A stretch of DNA of 64,000 nucleotides, taken from assembly GCF_022695595.1 (NCBI RefSeq), contig NZ_CP074380.1, forward strand, positions 1,911,001 through 1,975,000. The letters run 5' to 3'. The translations under genes and the position numbers were made by a program. Shown here piece by piece: positions 1 through 8,862 of the stretch. Within the stretch, counting starts at the first letter, position 1. Every line of letters starts with the position of its first letter. A model generated the notes under the pieces. The model was not told the origin of the DNA and searched no databases. It was given only the letters and a program-made list of their open reading frames with translations. The DNA is from Streptomyces sp. MST-110588 (GTDB lineage Bacteria > Actinomycetota > Actinomycetes > Streptomycetales > Streptomycetaceae).

Positions 1-1326
1 GGTCCAGAAGGTGTCCGGGTCCGGGGTGGCGCGCTGCCAGTCCAGCAGGCGCGAGAGCCAGCCCGGCCGGGTGGGGTCGGCGCGCTCACCGTCCGGTGCA
101 CGCTCACCGTCCGGTGCGCGCTCGCCGTCCGGTGTGTCCGCGCCGTCCGTAGGGGCGTACGGATTGCCCAGCGCGACGACCCCGGCTTCGGCGACCCGGT
201 GCATCTGGTGCGTACGGATCAGCGTCTCGGCGATCTCCCCGTGCTCGCCGGTGACCGCGGTGTGCAGGGACTGGTAGAGGTTGAACTTGGGCGTGGCGAT
301 GAAGTCCTTGAACTCCGAGACCACCGGCGTGAAGCAGGTGTGCAGCTCGCCGAGGACCGCGTAGCAGTCGGCGTCCTCCGTGACGAGCACCAGCAGCCGC
401 CCCAGGTCCGCGCCGGTCACCTTGCCGCGCCCCAGGCGCACCCGGTGGACGGAGACCAAGTGCCGCGGCCGGATGAGCACTTCGGCGTCGATGTCGGCCT
501 CGTGCAGGACGGCGCGCACCCGCTCGGCGATGGCGGCGAGCGGGTCGGGGCGCCCGGCGTGCTCCAGTACGAGCAGCCGCGTGGCCTCGTACTCCTGGGG
601 GTGCAGGATCGCGAAGACCAGGTCCTCCAGTTCGGACTTCAGGGCCTGGACGCCCAGCCGCTCCGCCAGCGGGATGAGCACGTCGCGGGTCACCTTGGCG
701 ATCCGGGCCTGTTTTTCGGGGCGCATCACGCCGAGGGTGCGCATGTTGTGCAGCCGGTCGGCGAGCTTGATGGACATCACGCGTACGTCATTGCCGGTGG
801 CGACCAGCATTTTGCGGAAGGTCTCCGGTTCCGCGGCGGCACCGTAGTCGACCTTCTCCAGCTTGGTCACGCCGTCGACCAGGTAGCAGACCTCCGCGCC
901 GAACTCCGCGCGCACCTGGTCCAGCGTCACTTCCGTGTCCTCGACGGTGTCGTGGAGCAGGGAGGCGGTCAACGTCGTGGTCTCGGCGCCCAGTTGGGCC
1001 AGGATGAGCGTAACGGCCAGCGGGTGGGTGATGTACGGCTCGCCGCTCTTACGGGTCTGGCCGCGGTGGGAGGACTCGGCCAGGGCGTACGCCTTGCTGA
1101 GGATGTCCAGGTCGGCGTCGGGGTGGTGGGTGCGGTGGACCTTGGCGACGTGCTCCAGGGCGTCCGGCAGTCCGGTGCGCGGGGCGGGGCCGAGCAGCGC
1201 GGCCCGTCCGATGCGGCGCAGCCCGCGCAGCTCCAGACGGGGGCGGGCCCGCTTGCGGCTCGGGGCTCCCGGGCCGGACTCGGGGGGCGCATCGGGGTTA
1301 TCAGGGTCTGTGGCCTCTGCGCTCAT
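1..1326 (-). CDS. rshA: RelA/SpoT-homologue RshA, (p)ppGpp hydrolase/synthetase (C-terminus outside window)
   Basis: The 442 visible codons begin at an ATG preceded by GGAGG; the C-terminal part lies beyond base 1. Residues 80-235 form an HD hydrolase domain: the ITHPLA stretch near 99-104, the metal-binding HDTVED at 125-130 and LADRLHNMRT at 188-197 are all present, so (p)ppGpp breakdown looks intact. Residues 285-385 match the synthetase domain, with YQSLHT at 351-356 and a relic of the ExQIRT motif at 367-372, but the strand that normally reads D-L-x-x-I-R-I is DLGRLLVLV, without the arginine. A three-fold APDGER repeat follows the synthetase domain, then the WLSRLLDWQ segment usual for the family. 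The place next to dapF matches the second Streptomyces RSH protein rather than the main RelA, which sits elsewhere. Confidence 0.85.
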   Translation of the reverse strand, partial: MSAEATDPDNPDAPPESGPGAPSRKRARPRLELRGLRRIGRAALLGPAPRTGLPDALEHVAKVHRTHHPDADLDILSKAYALAESSHRGQTRKSGEPYITHPLAVTLILAQLGAETTTLTASLLHDTVEDTEVTLDQVRAEFGAEVCYLVDGVTKLEKVDYGAAAEPETFRKMLVATGNDVRVMSIKLADRLHNMRTLGVMRPEKQARIAKVTRDVLIPLAERLGVQALKSELEDLVFAILHPQEYEATRLLVLEHAGRPDPLAAIAERVRAVLHEADIDAEVLIRPRHLVSVHRVRLGRGKVTGADLGRLLVLVTEDADCYAVLGELHTCFTPVVSEFKDFIATPKFNLYQSLHTAVTGEHGEIAETLIRTHQMHRVAEAGVVALGNPYAPTDGADTPDGERAPDGERAPDGERADPTRPGWLSRLLDWQRATPDPDTFWT

Positions 1327-1728
1327 GGGCACCTCCGGCGGCGTCGACCGGCGGCCGGGCGTTCTTCAGTCCGTCGCCCGGGCCGGTGCTTGATGCTACC
1401 GAGCCCATCACGCACCGCTGTCCGGCTCTCGCCCAGCGTGAACCGGATCACCCATTCGAGGGAAGCTCAGGGCGCGTCTCACACGTCGTCCGGAGTGGCG
1501 GTGAGCGCCCTGGAGTGCCCTGGTGTGGCCCGGAACGGTCAGGAGCCGTCCGGTGGAGTCGTCCGGTGGAGTTCTCCGGCCGGCGTTCCTCTGCGGACGC
1601 GCGCGCCGCCACGTACGTACGCGGCCGTGGTCCGTACGTCCGGCGCTGTACGTCCGGCGTCGTACGTGGTGCCGTGCGGCCGTCCCCGCGCCCGGGTCAC
1701 GCGCGAGGACGGCTGCCCGGCACCGGGT
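1327..1728. other. Intergenic region between dapF and rshA
   Basis: About 400 bases lie between the end of dapF and the start of rshA, both on the minus strand, so the region should hold the dapF transcript end and the rshA promoter. It is very GC-rich and contains several scattered CGTACG/GTACGT palindromes around 1610-1670. I see no convincing coding frame, clear hairpin with T-tract or recognisable promoter. Confidence 0.5.
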
Positions 1729-2604
1729 TCAGCCCAGGGCCGTGACCAGCCAGGCGGGGTCGACGGTGCCCTCGGCGACGATGACGGCGGGGCCGGTCAT
1801 CTCGACGGTCCCGTCGGGCAGCTCGGTGATCGCCAGGCTGCCGCCCAGGACGTCGACGGTGTACGTGACGGGGCTGCCGGTCACCGAAGGGTCCGCGCCG
1901 TCGCGGCGGGCGGCGGCCACGGCCACGGCGCAGGCGCCCGTCCCGCAGGACCGGGTCTCCCCGGCTCCGCGCTCGTGCACCCGCATCGCCACGTGGCGCG
2001 GGCCGCGGTCGGCCACGAACTCGATGTTCACGCCGTCCGGGTAGACCGGGGCGGGGGCGAAGGCCGGGGCGTCCTTCAGGTCTCCGGCGTGGGCCAGGTC
2101 CTCGACGAAGGCCACGGCGTGCGGGTTGCCCATGTTGACGTTACGGGCCGGCCAGTGGCGGCCGTCCACGGTGACCGTGACCGTCTCCTCGGGGAGCACC
2201 GCCTTGCCCATGGACACCGTCACCTCGCCGCTCCCGGCGACGCGCACGGTGCGCACGCCGGAGCGGGTGGCGATCGCCACCTCGCCCGGCTCGACCAGCC
2301 CGGCGTGCAGGAGGTAGCGCGCGAAGACGCGGACACCGTTGCCGCACATCTCCGCGATCGAGCCGTCGCCGTTGCGGTAGTCCATGAACCACTCGGCCTC
2401 GTCGGCCATGGGGCGCGCTTCGGGGTGCGCCGCGGCCCGTACGACGCGCAGCAGGCCGTCGCCGCCGATACCGGCCCGGCGGTCACAGATCCGCGCGACC
2501 GCCGCCGCGGGCAGCTCCCGGCGGCCTTCGGGGTCCGGGAGGATGACGAAGTCGTTCTCGGTGCCGTGCCCCTTGGCGAAGGCGACGCTGTGCTCGGTGC
2601 TCAT
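1729..2604 (-). CDS. dapF: Diaminopimelate epimerase
   Basis: Converts LL- to meso-diaminopimelate for lysine and peptidoglycan synthesis, in the cytoplasm. The protein has 291 residues, usual for the family. Both catalytic cysteines are in their conserved settings: Cys87 in MCGNGVR and Cys220 in SCGTGACAVA. GTENDFV near residues 14-20 and NMGNPHAV near 157-164 are also typical. The start chosen gives MSTEHSVAFAKGHGTEND, where homology begins; only a weak GCGGGG precedes it. Streptomyces peptidoglycan uses LL-DAP, so the meso form is mainly for lysine; this is general knowledge of the genus. Confidence 0.96.
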   Translation of the reverse strand: MSTEHSVAFAKGHGTENDFVILPDPEGRRELPAAAVARICDRRAGIGGDGLLRVVRAAAHPEARPMADEAEWFMDYRNGDGSIAEMCGNGVRVFARYLLHAGLVEPGEVAIATRSGVRTVRVAGSGEVTVSMGKAVLPEETVTVTVDGRHWPARNVNMGNPHAVAFVEDLAHAGDLKDAPAFAPAPVYPDGVNIEFVADRGPRHVAMRVHERGAGETRSCGTGACAVAVAAARRDGADPSVTGSPVTYTVDVLGGSLAITELPDGTVEMTGPAVIVAEGTVDPAWLVTALG

Positions 2605-2633
2605 CCCCGCATCGTACGGGGGCGCCGCGGCCC

Positions 2634-3254
2634 TCAGCGCAGCCGGGCCACGCGCCAGATGGCCAGCGCGGCCGGGACCGCCACCACGGCGACGTAGGCC
2701 AGCACCACGCGCCATTCCGGGCGGCGGCCGGAGCCGCGGGCGGGCAGGCCGGGCCAGGGGTAGCCGACCCGGCGGGCGGCCATCATGCCCCAGCCGGCGG
2801 CGCAGCAGGACAGCAGCAGTCCGAGCATGGCGATCATCGCGCCGCCGTCGCCGCCGAACTCGAAGGCGAGGGGGAAGGCGAACATCAGCGACCCGACGGC
2901 GGCCAGCCCCACGATGGGGGCGAGCTGCCACAGGCGCAGCCGGCGGGGCGGGCGCAGTTCACGGAAGGACTCGCCGCCCTTGGGGACGTCCGGGTCCTGG
3001 GCGTCGGGGCCGTCCGAGCCGTCCAGGGCGTCCCGGTCACCGGGCTCGCCGAGCCCGTCCGCGCCGTTGACGCCCTCCGTCCCGCCCGTGCCGTCCAGCC
3101 CGTCGAGGTCCGCGAGGGCAGCCGGTTCCTCCAGCGTGCCCGGTTCGTCCCGGGGGCCCGGAGGGCCGGGGCTGTCCGGTGCCGTGGGCGGGGCGTCGCC
3201 GCGGGCCCCGTCCGGTTTTTGTGGTCTGTTGCGAGGGCCGGCCTCCATCGCCAC
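2634..3254 (-). CDS. Hypothetical membrane protein with disordered N-terminus
   Basis: Codes for about 206 residues. The first ~105 are low-complexity, rich in Pro, Gly, Asp and repeated DGLDG-like pieces, and probably disordered in the cytoplasm. The remainder has three hydrophobic stretches (beginning LAPIVGLAAVGSLMFAF, then MIAMLGLLLSCCAAGWGMM, then VLAYVAVVAVPAALAIW), so it is an integral membrane protein. The start is either GTG 3254 or the in-frame ATG 3248; the GGGAGG upstream sits better for the ATG (about 10 nt). It lies just upstream of dapF on the same strand. No function recognised. Confidence 0.7.
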   Translation of the reverse strand: MAMEAGPRNRPQKPDGARGDAPPTAPDSPGPPGPRDEPGTLEEPAALADLDGLDGTGGTEGVNGADGLGEPGDRDALDGSDGPDAQDPDVPKGGESFRELRPPRRLRLWQLAPIVGLAAVGSLMFAFPLAFEFGGDGGAMIAMLGLLLSCCAAGWGMMAARRVGYPWPGLPARGSGRRPEWRVVLAYVAVVAVPAALAIWRVARLR

Positions 3255-3356
3255 GCGCCCTCCCCATTCACGACTTCACGCATCGATCGAAGGTCGATGA
3301 TGACACGCTCCCAGGGGCCCGGATGACGGGCGGGGCGTCCCGATGCCATGACGTGA

Positions 3357-4295
3357 TCAGGCTGTGACCGGTCGTTCGAGCAACGCCAGGGCCAGACCGG
3401 TGAGTTCCTCGCGCCGGTCGGCGGCACCGCTGAGCCAGTGGACCCGTGGGTCCCGGCGGAACCAGGAGTCCTGACGGCGCGCGAAGCGCTTGGTGGCGCG
3501 TACGGTTTCCTCGCGCGCCTCCTGCTCCGTGCACTCGCCCGCCAACTGCGCCAGCACCTGCTGGTACCCGAGCGCGCGGGAGGCCGTGCGCCCCTCGCGC
3601 AGTCCCGCGCCCTCCAGGCGCCGTACCTCCTCGACGAGTCCTTCGTCCCACATCCGGTCCACCCGCGCGGCTATCCGCCCGTCCAGCTCGGGGCGCTCGA
3701 CGTCGACCCCGATCTGGAGTGTGTCGTAGAACGCCTCGTGACCCGGGAGGTTGGCGGTGAAGGGGCGGCCGGTGATCTCGATGACCTCCAGGGCCCGTAC
3801 GATGCGGCGGCCGTTGCCGGGCAGGATGGCGCGGGCGGCCTCGGGGTCGGCGGCGGCCAGCCGGGCGTGCAGCGCGCCGCTGCCCAGCTCCGCCAGCTCC
3901 TCCTCCAGCCGGGCCCGTACCTCCGGGTCGGTGCCGGGGAAGTCCAGGGCGTCGATGGCGGCGCGTACGTACAGGCCGGAGCCGCCCACCAGGACCGGGG
4001 TGCGGCCGGCGGCGAGCAGCCGGTCGATCTCGGCGCGGGCCAGCCGCTGGTACTCGGCGACGCTGGCCGCCTCGGTGACGTCCCAGACGTCCAGCAGGTG
4101 GTGCGGCACATTCCGGCGCTCGGCCACCGTCAGCTTGGCGGTACCGATGTCCATGCCCCGGTAGAGCTGCATGGAGTCGGCGTTGACGACCTCGCCGCCC
4201 AGGTGCCGGGCGAGCGCGACGCCCAGATCGGACTTTCCGGCCGCGGTGGGGCCGACGACGGCGATGACCCGGGGTACGGGAACTGCGGTGTTCAC
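3357..4295 (-). CDS. miaA: tRNA dimethylallyltransferase
   Basis: Transfers dimethylallyl from DMAPP to N6 of A37 in tRNAs reading UNN codons, the first step towards the ms2i6A made with MiaB, which is also in this window. The 312-residue length is normal. The P-loop GPTAAGKS is at residues 15-22, followed by [27 protein letters not shown] and [10 protein letters not shown], all family motifs. The start is GTG with only a weak purine-rich site upstream. In Streptomyces this gene also matters for translation of the rare UUA codon by the bldA tRNA; that is family knowledge, not visible here. Confidence 0.96.
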   Translation of the reverse strand: MNTAVPVPRVIAVVGPTAAGKSDLGVALARHLGGEVVNADSMQLYRGMDIGTAKLTVAERRNVPHHLLDVWDVTEAASVAEYQRLARAEIDRLLAAGRTPVLVGGSGLYVRAAIDALDFPGTDPEVRARLEEELAELGSGALHARLAAADPEAARAILPGNGRRIVRALEVIEITGRPFTANLPGHEAFYDTLQIGVDVERPELDGRIAARVDRMWDEGLVEEVRRLEGAGLREGRTASRALGYQQVLAQLAGECTEQEAREETVRATKRFARRQDSWFRRDPRVHWLSGAADRREELTGLALALLERPVTA

Positions 4296-4477
4296 CTCGT
4301 CAGTCTCGCAAACCTCGGGGCTTCATCTCGAATGAGCGACGTAACGGTCGGCCTTCGGGTTCGTTGCCTGTTGCGAGGTTCCGACAGCCGGTTCACGGGC
4401 CGGTGCCCGCGGGCGGCGCAATGGGACGCTCCGCGCAGCGCGGGATTTCGCCCACACGAGTAAGGTCTGGAGTAGAT

Positions 4478-4756
4478 ATGGGCGTGTTTTCACGGTTTCG
4501 CCGCCGTAAGGACGAGGCGTCGACAGAAGAGGCGGCTGCCGCGGCGGTGACGGCGGAGTCTCAGGCCCAGGGGGCCGGCGAAGAGGCCGCGGATTCCACT
4601 TCGGGGGACGACGGCGCCGAGGAGGCCGAGGGGGAGGCCACGGGCGCGCGGACGGACGAGGGCGACACCGCGGCGGCCGAGGGCGTCGAGATCCCCAAGC
4701 AGCAGTCCGCCGAGGCGGCAGCCGACAGTGAGGCGGGCGAGGGCGCCCGCCAGTGA
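4478..4756 (+). CDS. Small acidic, Ala/Glu-rich hypothetical protein
   Basis: A 92-residue protein starting at ATG with the basic amphipathic N-terminus MGVFSRFRRRKDEA, followed by about 75 residues almost wholly of Ala, Glu, Asp, Gly and Ser. The purine-rich TCTGGAGTAG just upstream is a plausible ribosome site. Composition suggests an intrinsically disordered protein with a short basic, perhaps membrane- or RNA-touching, head. It is divergent from miaA. The strict G/C third-position pattern supports real coding. No function recognised. Confidence 0.65.
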   Translation: MGVFSRFRRRKDEASTEEAAAAAVTAESQAQGAGEEAADSTSGDDGAEEAEGEATGARTDEGDTAAAEGVEIPKQQSAEAAADSEAGEGARQ

Positions 4757-5018
4757 CGGGGTGAGCGGACGGGCGGCGCGGTGGTCACGGCGGCGCGGGC
4801 CCCGTCCCGGAATCCGTACGGGAAACGGCCGGGGAGCACACGCTCCGCGGCCGTTTCCGTGTCCACGAACGCCGGCTCGCCGGCCTGACGGTCTGACGGC
4901 CCGGTGACTGGGTGGCCGGCGGCCGGACGGCTTGACGGCCGGCGGCTGAACGGCTGGTGAGTCGGTGGCGCGCCGTCCCGGTGGTTCGGAGGGCCGGAGG
5001 GCCGGTGGGCCGGAGGCT

Positions 5019-5756
5019 CTACGACCAGGCCGCGACGAAGTAGCCCACCCCGTACGGCGCTTCCTCGCGCAGCAGTTCACCGCTCAGGCCCGCTCCCCGG
5101 GCGGCCCCGGCCAGTACGTGCCAGCAGGCCCGGCCGGACGCCTTGAGCGCGGCGGCCAGCTCCTCGTCCAGTGCGCTCAGCGCCGCCACGTCGGCGGTTC
5201 CCAGCGCGCGGGCCGCCTCGGCGTCGAACGCCTCGGCCCGCTCGTCGAAGTAGCCCGGCGCCTTGACCGAACGGCAGGCGCTGCCGTCCCCCATGACCAG
5301 CAGCGCCACCCGCCCGGCCGACGCGGCGATCTCCTGCCCGGCCTGGAGGCAGCGGTCCCGCTCCAGGGTCTCTGCGACCCCCAGCCCCTCCACGGGGGCG
5401 TCGGCCCAGTCCGTACGGCCCAGCAGCCAGGCGCCGACGGCCAGCGACGGCGGCAGCGACCGGCCGGCGGACGGGTCGGAGGGGGCCGGGGCGGCGGAGG
5501 GGACCGACGGGCCCAGCCGGACCTCCAGGTCCACGCCGAAGCCGCGGAAGGATCCGACGGCCCCCTGCGGGTACGGGCCCCGGCCGTCCTGCCCGGCCGG
5601 GCCGAGCACGACGAGCCGGTCGGGCCGGGCCGCGGCGAGCACACCGACGGCGTCCAGGCACGCGGCCCGCAGACCGTCCAGTTCGGGCGCGGCACCCGAG
5701 GCGACCTCGGGCACCAGAAGGGGCGGGCAGGGGCAGACTGCGGCGGCTACGAGCAT
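5019..5756 (-). CDS. Class III extradiol dioxygenase-like (LigB superfamily) protein
   Basis: A 245-residue protein whose start MLVAAAVCPCPPLLVPEVA is typical of the small LigB-like proteins found beside miaB in actinobacteria. The alternating core (RPDRLVVLGPAG, VALLVMGDGSACR and the terminal APYGVGYFVAAWS) supports the fold. The two histidines that bind iron in true LigB enzymes are not obvious, so catalytic activity is uncertain. No strong ribosome site precedes ATG 5756. The gene follows miaB on the same strand, with a strong hairpin between them. Confidence 0.75.
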   Translation of the reverse strand: MLVAAAVCPCPPLLVPEVASGAAPELDGLRAACLDAVGVLAAARPDRLVVLGPAGQDGRGPYPQGAVGSFRGFGVDLEVRLGPSVPSAAPAPSDPSAGRSLPPSLAVGAWLLGRTDWADAPVEGLGVAETLERDRCLQAGQEIAASAGRVALLVMGDGSACRSVKAPGYFDERAEAFDAEAARALGTADVAALSALDEELAAALKASGRACWHVLAGAARGAGLSGELLREEAPYGVGYFVAAWS

Positions 5757-5859
5757 GTCTGGCAGCGTAGCCGCCCGCCCCGCGCCCGGCCGCGCCCGAC
5801 TGCCGGCTCGTACGGACCGGCCCGCCGCCCGTGACGACCGGAACAGCGCACAACGGCCC

Positions 5860-5974
5860 GGAACAGCGTTACAGAAACGCCCGATGAGACCGCAGAAACG
5901 CGGTAACGGCGTTACAGAGGGCAGCAGGGCAGCACGGCAGGTCAGCGCGGCAGGCACCTCCGTAACAGCGTTAC
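5860..5974. repeat. Cluster of GTAACNGCGTTAC palindromes upstream of the LigB-like gene
   Basis: Two perfect 13-base palindromes, GTAACGGCGTTAC at 5903-5915 and GTAACAGCGTTAC at 5962-5974, and one near copy, GGAACAGCGTTAC at 5860-5872, lie between miaB and the LigB-like gene. A half-matching CGGAACAGCGCAC is near 5839-5851. The second copy is the core of a longer hairpin. The arrangement could be an operator array for the gene starting at 5756 or a repeat-derived terminator region; the sequence alone does not decide. Confidence 0.5.
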
Positions 5975-5984
5975 GGAGGTGCCT
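5952..5984 (-). terminator. Hairpin downstream of miaB
   Basis: A perfect 15-bp inverted repeat (AGGCACCTCCGTAAC and its complement, 3-base loop AGC) begins about 30 bases past the restored miaB stop. There is no T-run, which is common for Streptomyces terminators. It includes one copy of the GTAACNGCGTTAC palindrome. Confidence 0.65.
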
Positions 5985-6014
5985 CACCCAGGCGTATCCC
6001 TGGAGCCGGAGCCC

Positions 6015-7545
6015 TTACGCGTCGCAGCCGCAGCCCGGCGCGGCAGCCGCGAGCGGCGCCGGGGCCGGCGCGCCGATCTTCGGCAGGCCCAGCATCACGC
6101 CGGCCGGCTTCTGCACCGGGGCGGCGTTGCGCTTCTCCCAGGCGTCGCCCGCCCGCGTACGGCGTACGGCCTTGGCGGGCCCCTCGGCGAGCAGGTGGTG
6201 GGGGGGCGTAGGTGACCTCGACGGTCACCACGTCACCCGGCCGGACCGGCTCCTGCGGGCGGGTGAAGTGCACGAGGCGGTTGTCGGGCGCACGCCCGGA
6301 CAGACGGTGGGTGGCGTCGTCCTTGCGACCCTCGCCTTCGGCGACCAGCACCTCCAGGGTGCGGCCGACCTGCTTCTTGTTCTCCTCCCAGGAGATCTCC
6401 TCCTGGAGGGCGACCAGCCGCTCGTAGCGCTCCTGGACGACGGCCTTGGGGATCTGGCCGTCCATCTCGGCGGCCGGGGTCCCGGGCCGCTTGGAGTACT
6501 GGAAGGTGAACGCCTGCGCGAAGCGGGACTCCCGGACGACGTGCAGGGTCTGCTCGAAGTCCTCGTCCGTCTCACCGGGGAAGCCGACGATGATGTCGGT
6601 GGAGATGGCGGCGTCCGGCATGGCGGCGCGCACCTTCTCGATGATGCCGAGGTAACGCTCCTGCCGGTAGGAGCGGCGCATGGCCTTCAGGACCGTGTCG
6701 GAACCGGACTGGAGCGGCATGTGCAACTGCGGCATGACGTTGGGGGTCTCGGCCATCGCCGCGATGACGTCGTCGGTGAAGTCGCGCGGGTGCGGCGAGG
6801 TGAAGCGGACCCGCTCCAGGCCCTCGATCTTCCCGCAGGCCCGCAGCAGCTTGCTGAAAGCCTCGCGGTCGCCGATGTCCGAGCCGTAGGCGTTGACGTT
6901 CTGGCCGAGCAGGGTGATCTCGCTGACGCCCTCGGCGACCAGGGCCTCCACCTCGGCGAGGATGTCGCCGGGCCGGCGGTCCTTCTCCTTGCCGCGCAGC
7001 GCCGGGACGATGCAGAAGGTGCAGGTGTTGTTGCAGCCCACCGAGATGGAGACCCAGGCCGCATACGCGCTCTCGCGGCGGGTGGGCAGCGTCGAGGGGA
7101 ACGCCTCCAGCGATTCGGCGATCTCGACCTGCGCCTCCTCCTGGATACGGGCCCGCTCCAGAAGCACCGGCAGCTTGCCGATGTTGTGGGTGCCGAAGAC
7201 CACGTCGACCCAGGGGGCCTTCTTGACGATGGTGTCGCGGTCCTTCTGGGCCAGGCAGCCGCCCACGGCGATCTGCATGCCCGGCCGCTGCGCCTTCTTG
7301 GGCGCGAGCTGGCCGAGGTTGCCGTACAGGCGGTTGTCCGCGTTCTCCCGTACCGCGCACGTGTTGAAGACGACGACGTCGGCACCGTCGGCGTCCTTGG
7401 GCGCGCGTACGTATCCGGCGTCCTCCAGGAGGCCCGAGAGCCGCTCGGAGTCGTGGACGTTCATCTGGCACCCGTAGGTGCGAATCTCGTAGCTTCTGGT
7501 TGCGCCCACTTCGTCCACTGCTCCGGTCCGGTCCCTGCTCGTCAT
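6015..7545 (-). CDS. miaB: tRNA-2-methylthio-N6-dimethylallyladenosine synthase, frameshifted near the 3' end
   Basis: Radical-SAM methylthiotransferase acting on i6A37 made by MiaA. The order is UPF0004 domain ([13 protein letters not shown], then [11 protein letters not shown] and VGGCLAQKD supplying three cluster cysteines), radical-SAM domain ([19 protein letters not shown], the CxxxCxxC motif) and TRAM domain. After VTVEVTYAP the frame breaks at a run of seven G (6200-6206, plus strand). Dropping one base restores a normal actinobacterial C-terminus, including [15 protein letters not shown] and a terminal PGCGCDA, with stop at 6015 and about 509 residues in all. As written, the frame runs past into an unlike Arg-rich tail. 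The start at 7545 gives [14 protein letters not shown] abuts it closely, so a start a few codons downstream is possible. Confidence 0.9.
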
Positions 7546-7724
7546 CCCTCCAGGGTAAGGGGGGCCGGGGGAAGCCCGTGCAGGCGCGGTACGGCGCAGC
7601 CGGTCCGGTACGCCGCGCCGCAGCCGTCCCGGCCGGGCGGCGGGCACGGCAGCCGGGAGCCGTGCCCGGGTCGTGATGCGGCGGGCCCTCCCCTTCCCGG
7701 GGCCGGGCTGGCAGGATCTCCGCC

Positions 7725-8720
7725 ATGCTCACAGCACTCCCCCGCATCGGCAGGCGCCGGGCGCTGCAGGCGGTCGCGGGCCTGGCCGGGCTCGGCCTGC
7801 TGCTGTGGTGGCTGCTGCCGCTGGGCGGCCCGCCCTCCCCCAGCGGCCGGGTGACACTGGCCACCGGCGTCCCGACCGGGGTGTACGCCCGGTACGGCGA
7901 GCTGCTGCGGCAGGACCTGCGCGAGGACCTGCCGGACCTGGACGTACGGCTGACCCGCAGCGAAGGCTCGGTCGACAACCTGCGGCAGCTCACCTCGGGC
8001 CGGGCGCAGTTCGCGATCGCGACGGCCGACGCGGTGGCCGAGTACCGGCGCAAAGGAGAGCGCGGCGCGCAGCGGCTGCGGGCCTGCGCGCGGCTGTACG
8101 ACGACTACATCCAGCTCGTGGTGCCCGAGGACTCGCCGGTCCACTCGGCCAAGGGCCTGGCGCGGCTGCGGGTGGGGGTGGGCGCGGACGGCTCCGGCGT
8201 CCAGCTCATCACCCGGCGGCTGATGGAGGCTGCCGGGCTGGACTTCAAGCGGGACATCACGGCGGTACGGGTCGGGATCGACCGGATGCCGGGGATGCTG
8301 GAGCGCAAGGAGCTGGACGCCTTCGTGTGGTCCGGCGGGCTGCCGACCAGCGCGGTACAGCAGCTCGCGCGCCGGACGCCCGTACGGCTCGTCCAGCTCG
8401 CGGACCTGATCCAGCCGCTGCACAAACAGGGGGAGCGCAGCCGGTACTTCCGGGCGGCCGTCATGCCGGCCGACGCCTATCCGCAGGTCCAGCACGGTCA
8501 GGCGGTCAAGACCATCGCGGTCGCGAACCTTCTGGTGACCATGGATGGGGAGGACGCCGGGCTGACGGAGGGCATCACCCGTACGGTGATCAAGAGCCGG
8601 GACTGGATCGGGCGGGAGGTGCACGCGGCGCAGAAGGTGGATCTGCGGACGGCGGTCTTCACCGATCCGCTGCCGTTGCACGAGGGTGCGCGCCGCTATT
8701 ACCAGTCGGAGAAGCCCTGA
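7725..8720 (+). CDS. TAXI-family TRAP transporter solute-binding lipoprotein-like protein
   Basis: A 331-residue exported protein: twin-Arg-like basic start, hydrophobic segment at residues 14-32, then a periplasmic-binding fold. [35 protein letters not shown] and [17 protein letters not shown] are hallmarks of the TAXI (TRAP-associated extracytoplasmic immunogenic) family. No TRAP membrane subunits are nearby, so it may serve as a sensor or feed a transporter encoded elsewhere. Divergent from miaB; a GC-rich hairpin follows the stop. Confidence 0.85.
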   Translation: MLTALPRIGRRRALQAVAGLAGLGLLLWWLLPLGGPPSPSGRVTLATGVPTGVYARYGELLRQDLREDLPDLDVRLTRSEGSVDNLRQLTSGRAQFAIATADAVAEYRRKGERGAQRLRACARLYDDYIQLVVPEDSPVHSAKGLARLRVGVGADGSGVQLITRRLMEAAGLDFKRDITAVRVGIDRMPGMLERKELDAFVWSGGLPTSAVQQLARRTPVRLVQLADLIQPLHKQGERSRYFRAAVMPADAYPQVQHGQAVKTIAVANLLVTMDGEDAGLTEGITRTVIKSRDWIGREVHAAQKVDLRTAVFTDPLPLHEGARRYYQSEKP

Positions 8721-8721
8721 T

Positions 8722-8757
8722 CCGGGCCGGTACGGGCCGATGCCGGTACCGGCCCGG
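8722..8757 (+). terminator. Hairpin after the TAXI-protein gene
   Basis: Perfect 12-bp inverted repeat (CCGGGCCGGTAC and complement, 12-base loop) starting two bases after the stop codon. It may also end the convergent helicase transcript. No T-tract. Confidence 0.65.
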
Positions 8758-8862
8758 GAACAACCGGGTCAGGCCACTCCAGGCCAGGTACTCCCAGACA
8801 CGGACGCATTGCCCAGAGTCCGGACACAGTCACATATAGACGTCACATACCGACGTACGCAC

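Noticed and set aside
199-2697. An 832-codon plus-strand open frame over rshA and dapF
   Set aside because: Antisense to two well-recognised genes, with the low-complexity Gly/Arg/Val pattern typical of shadows.
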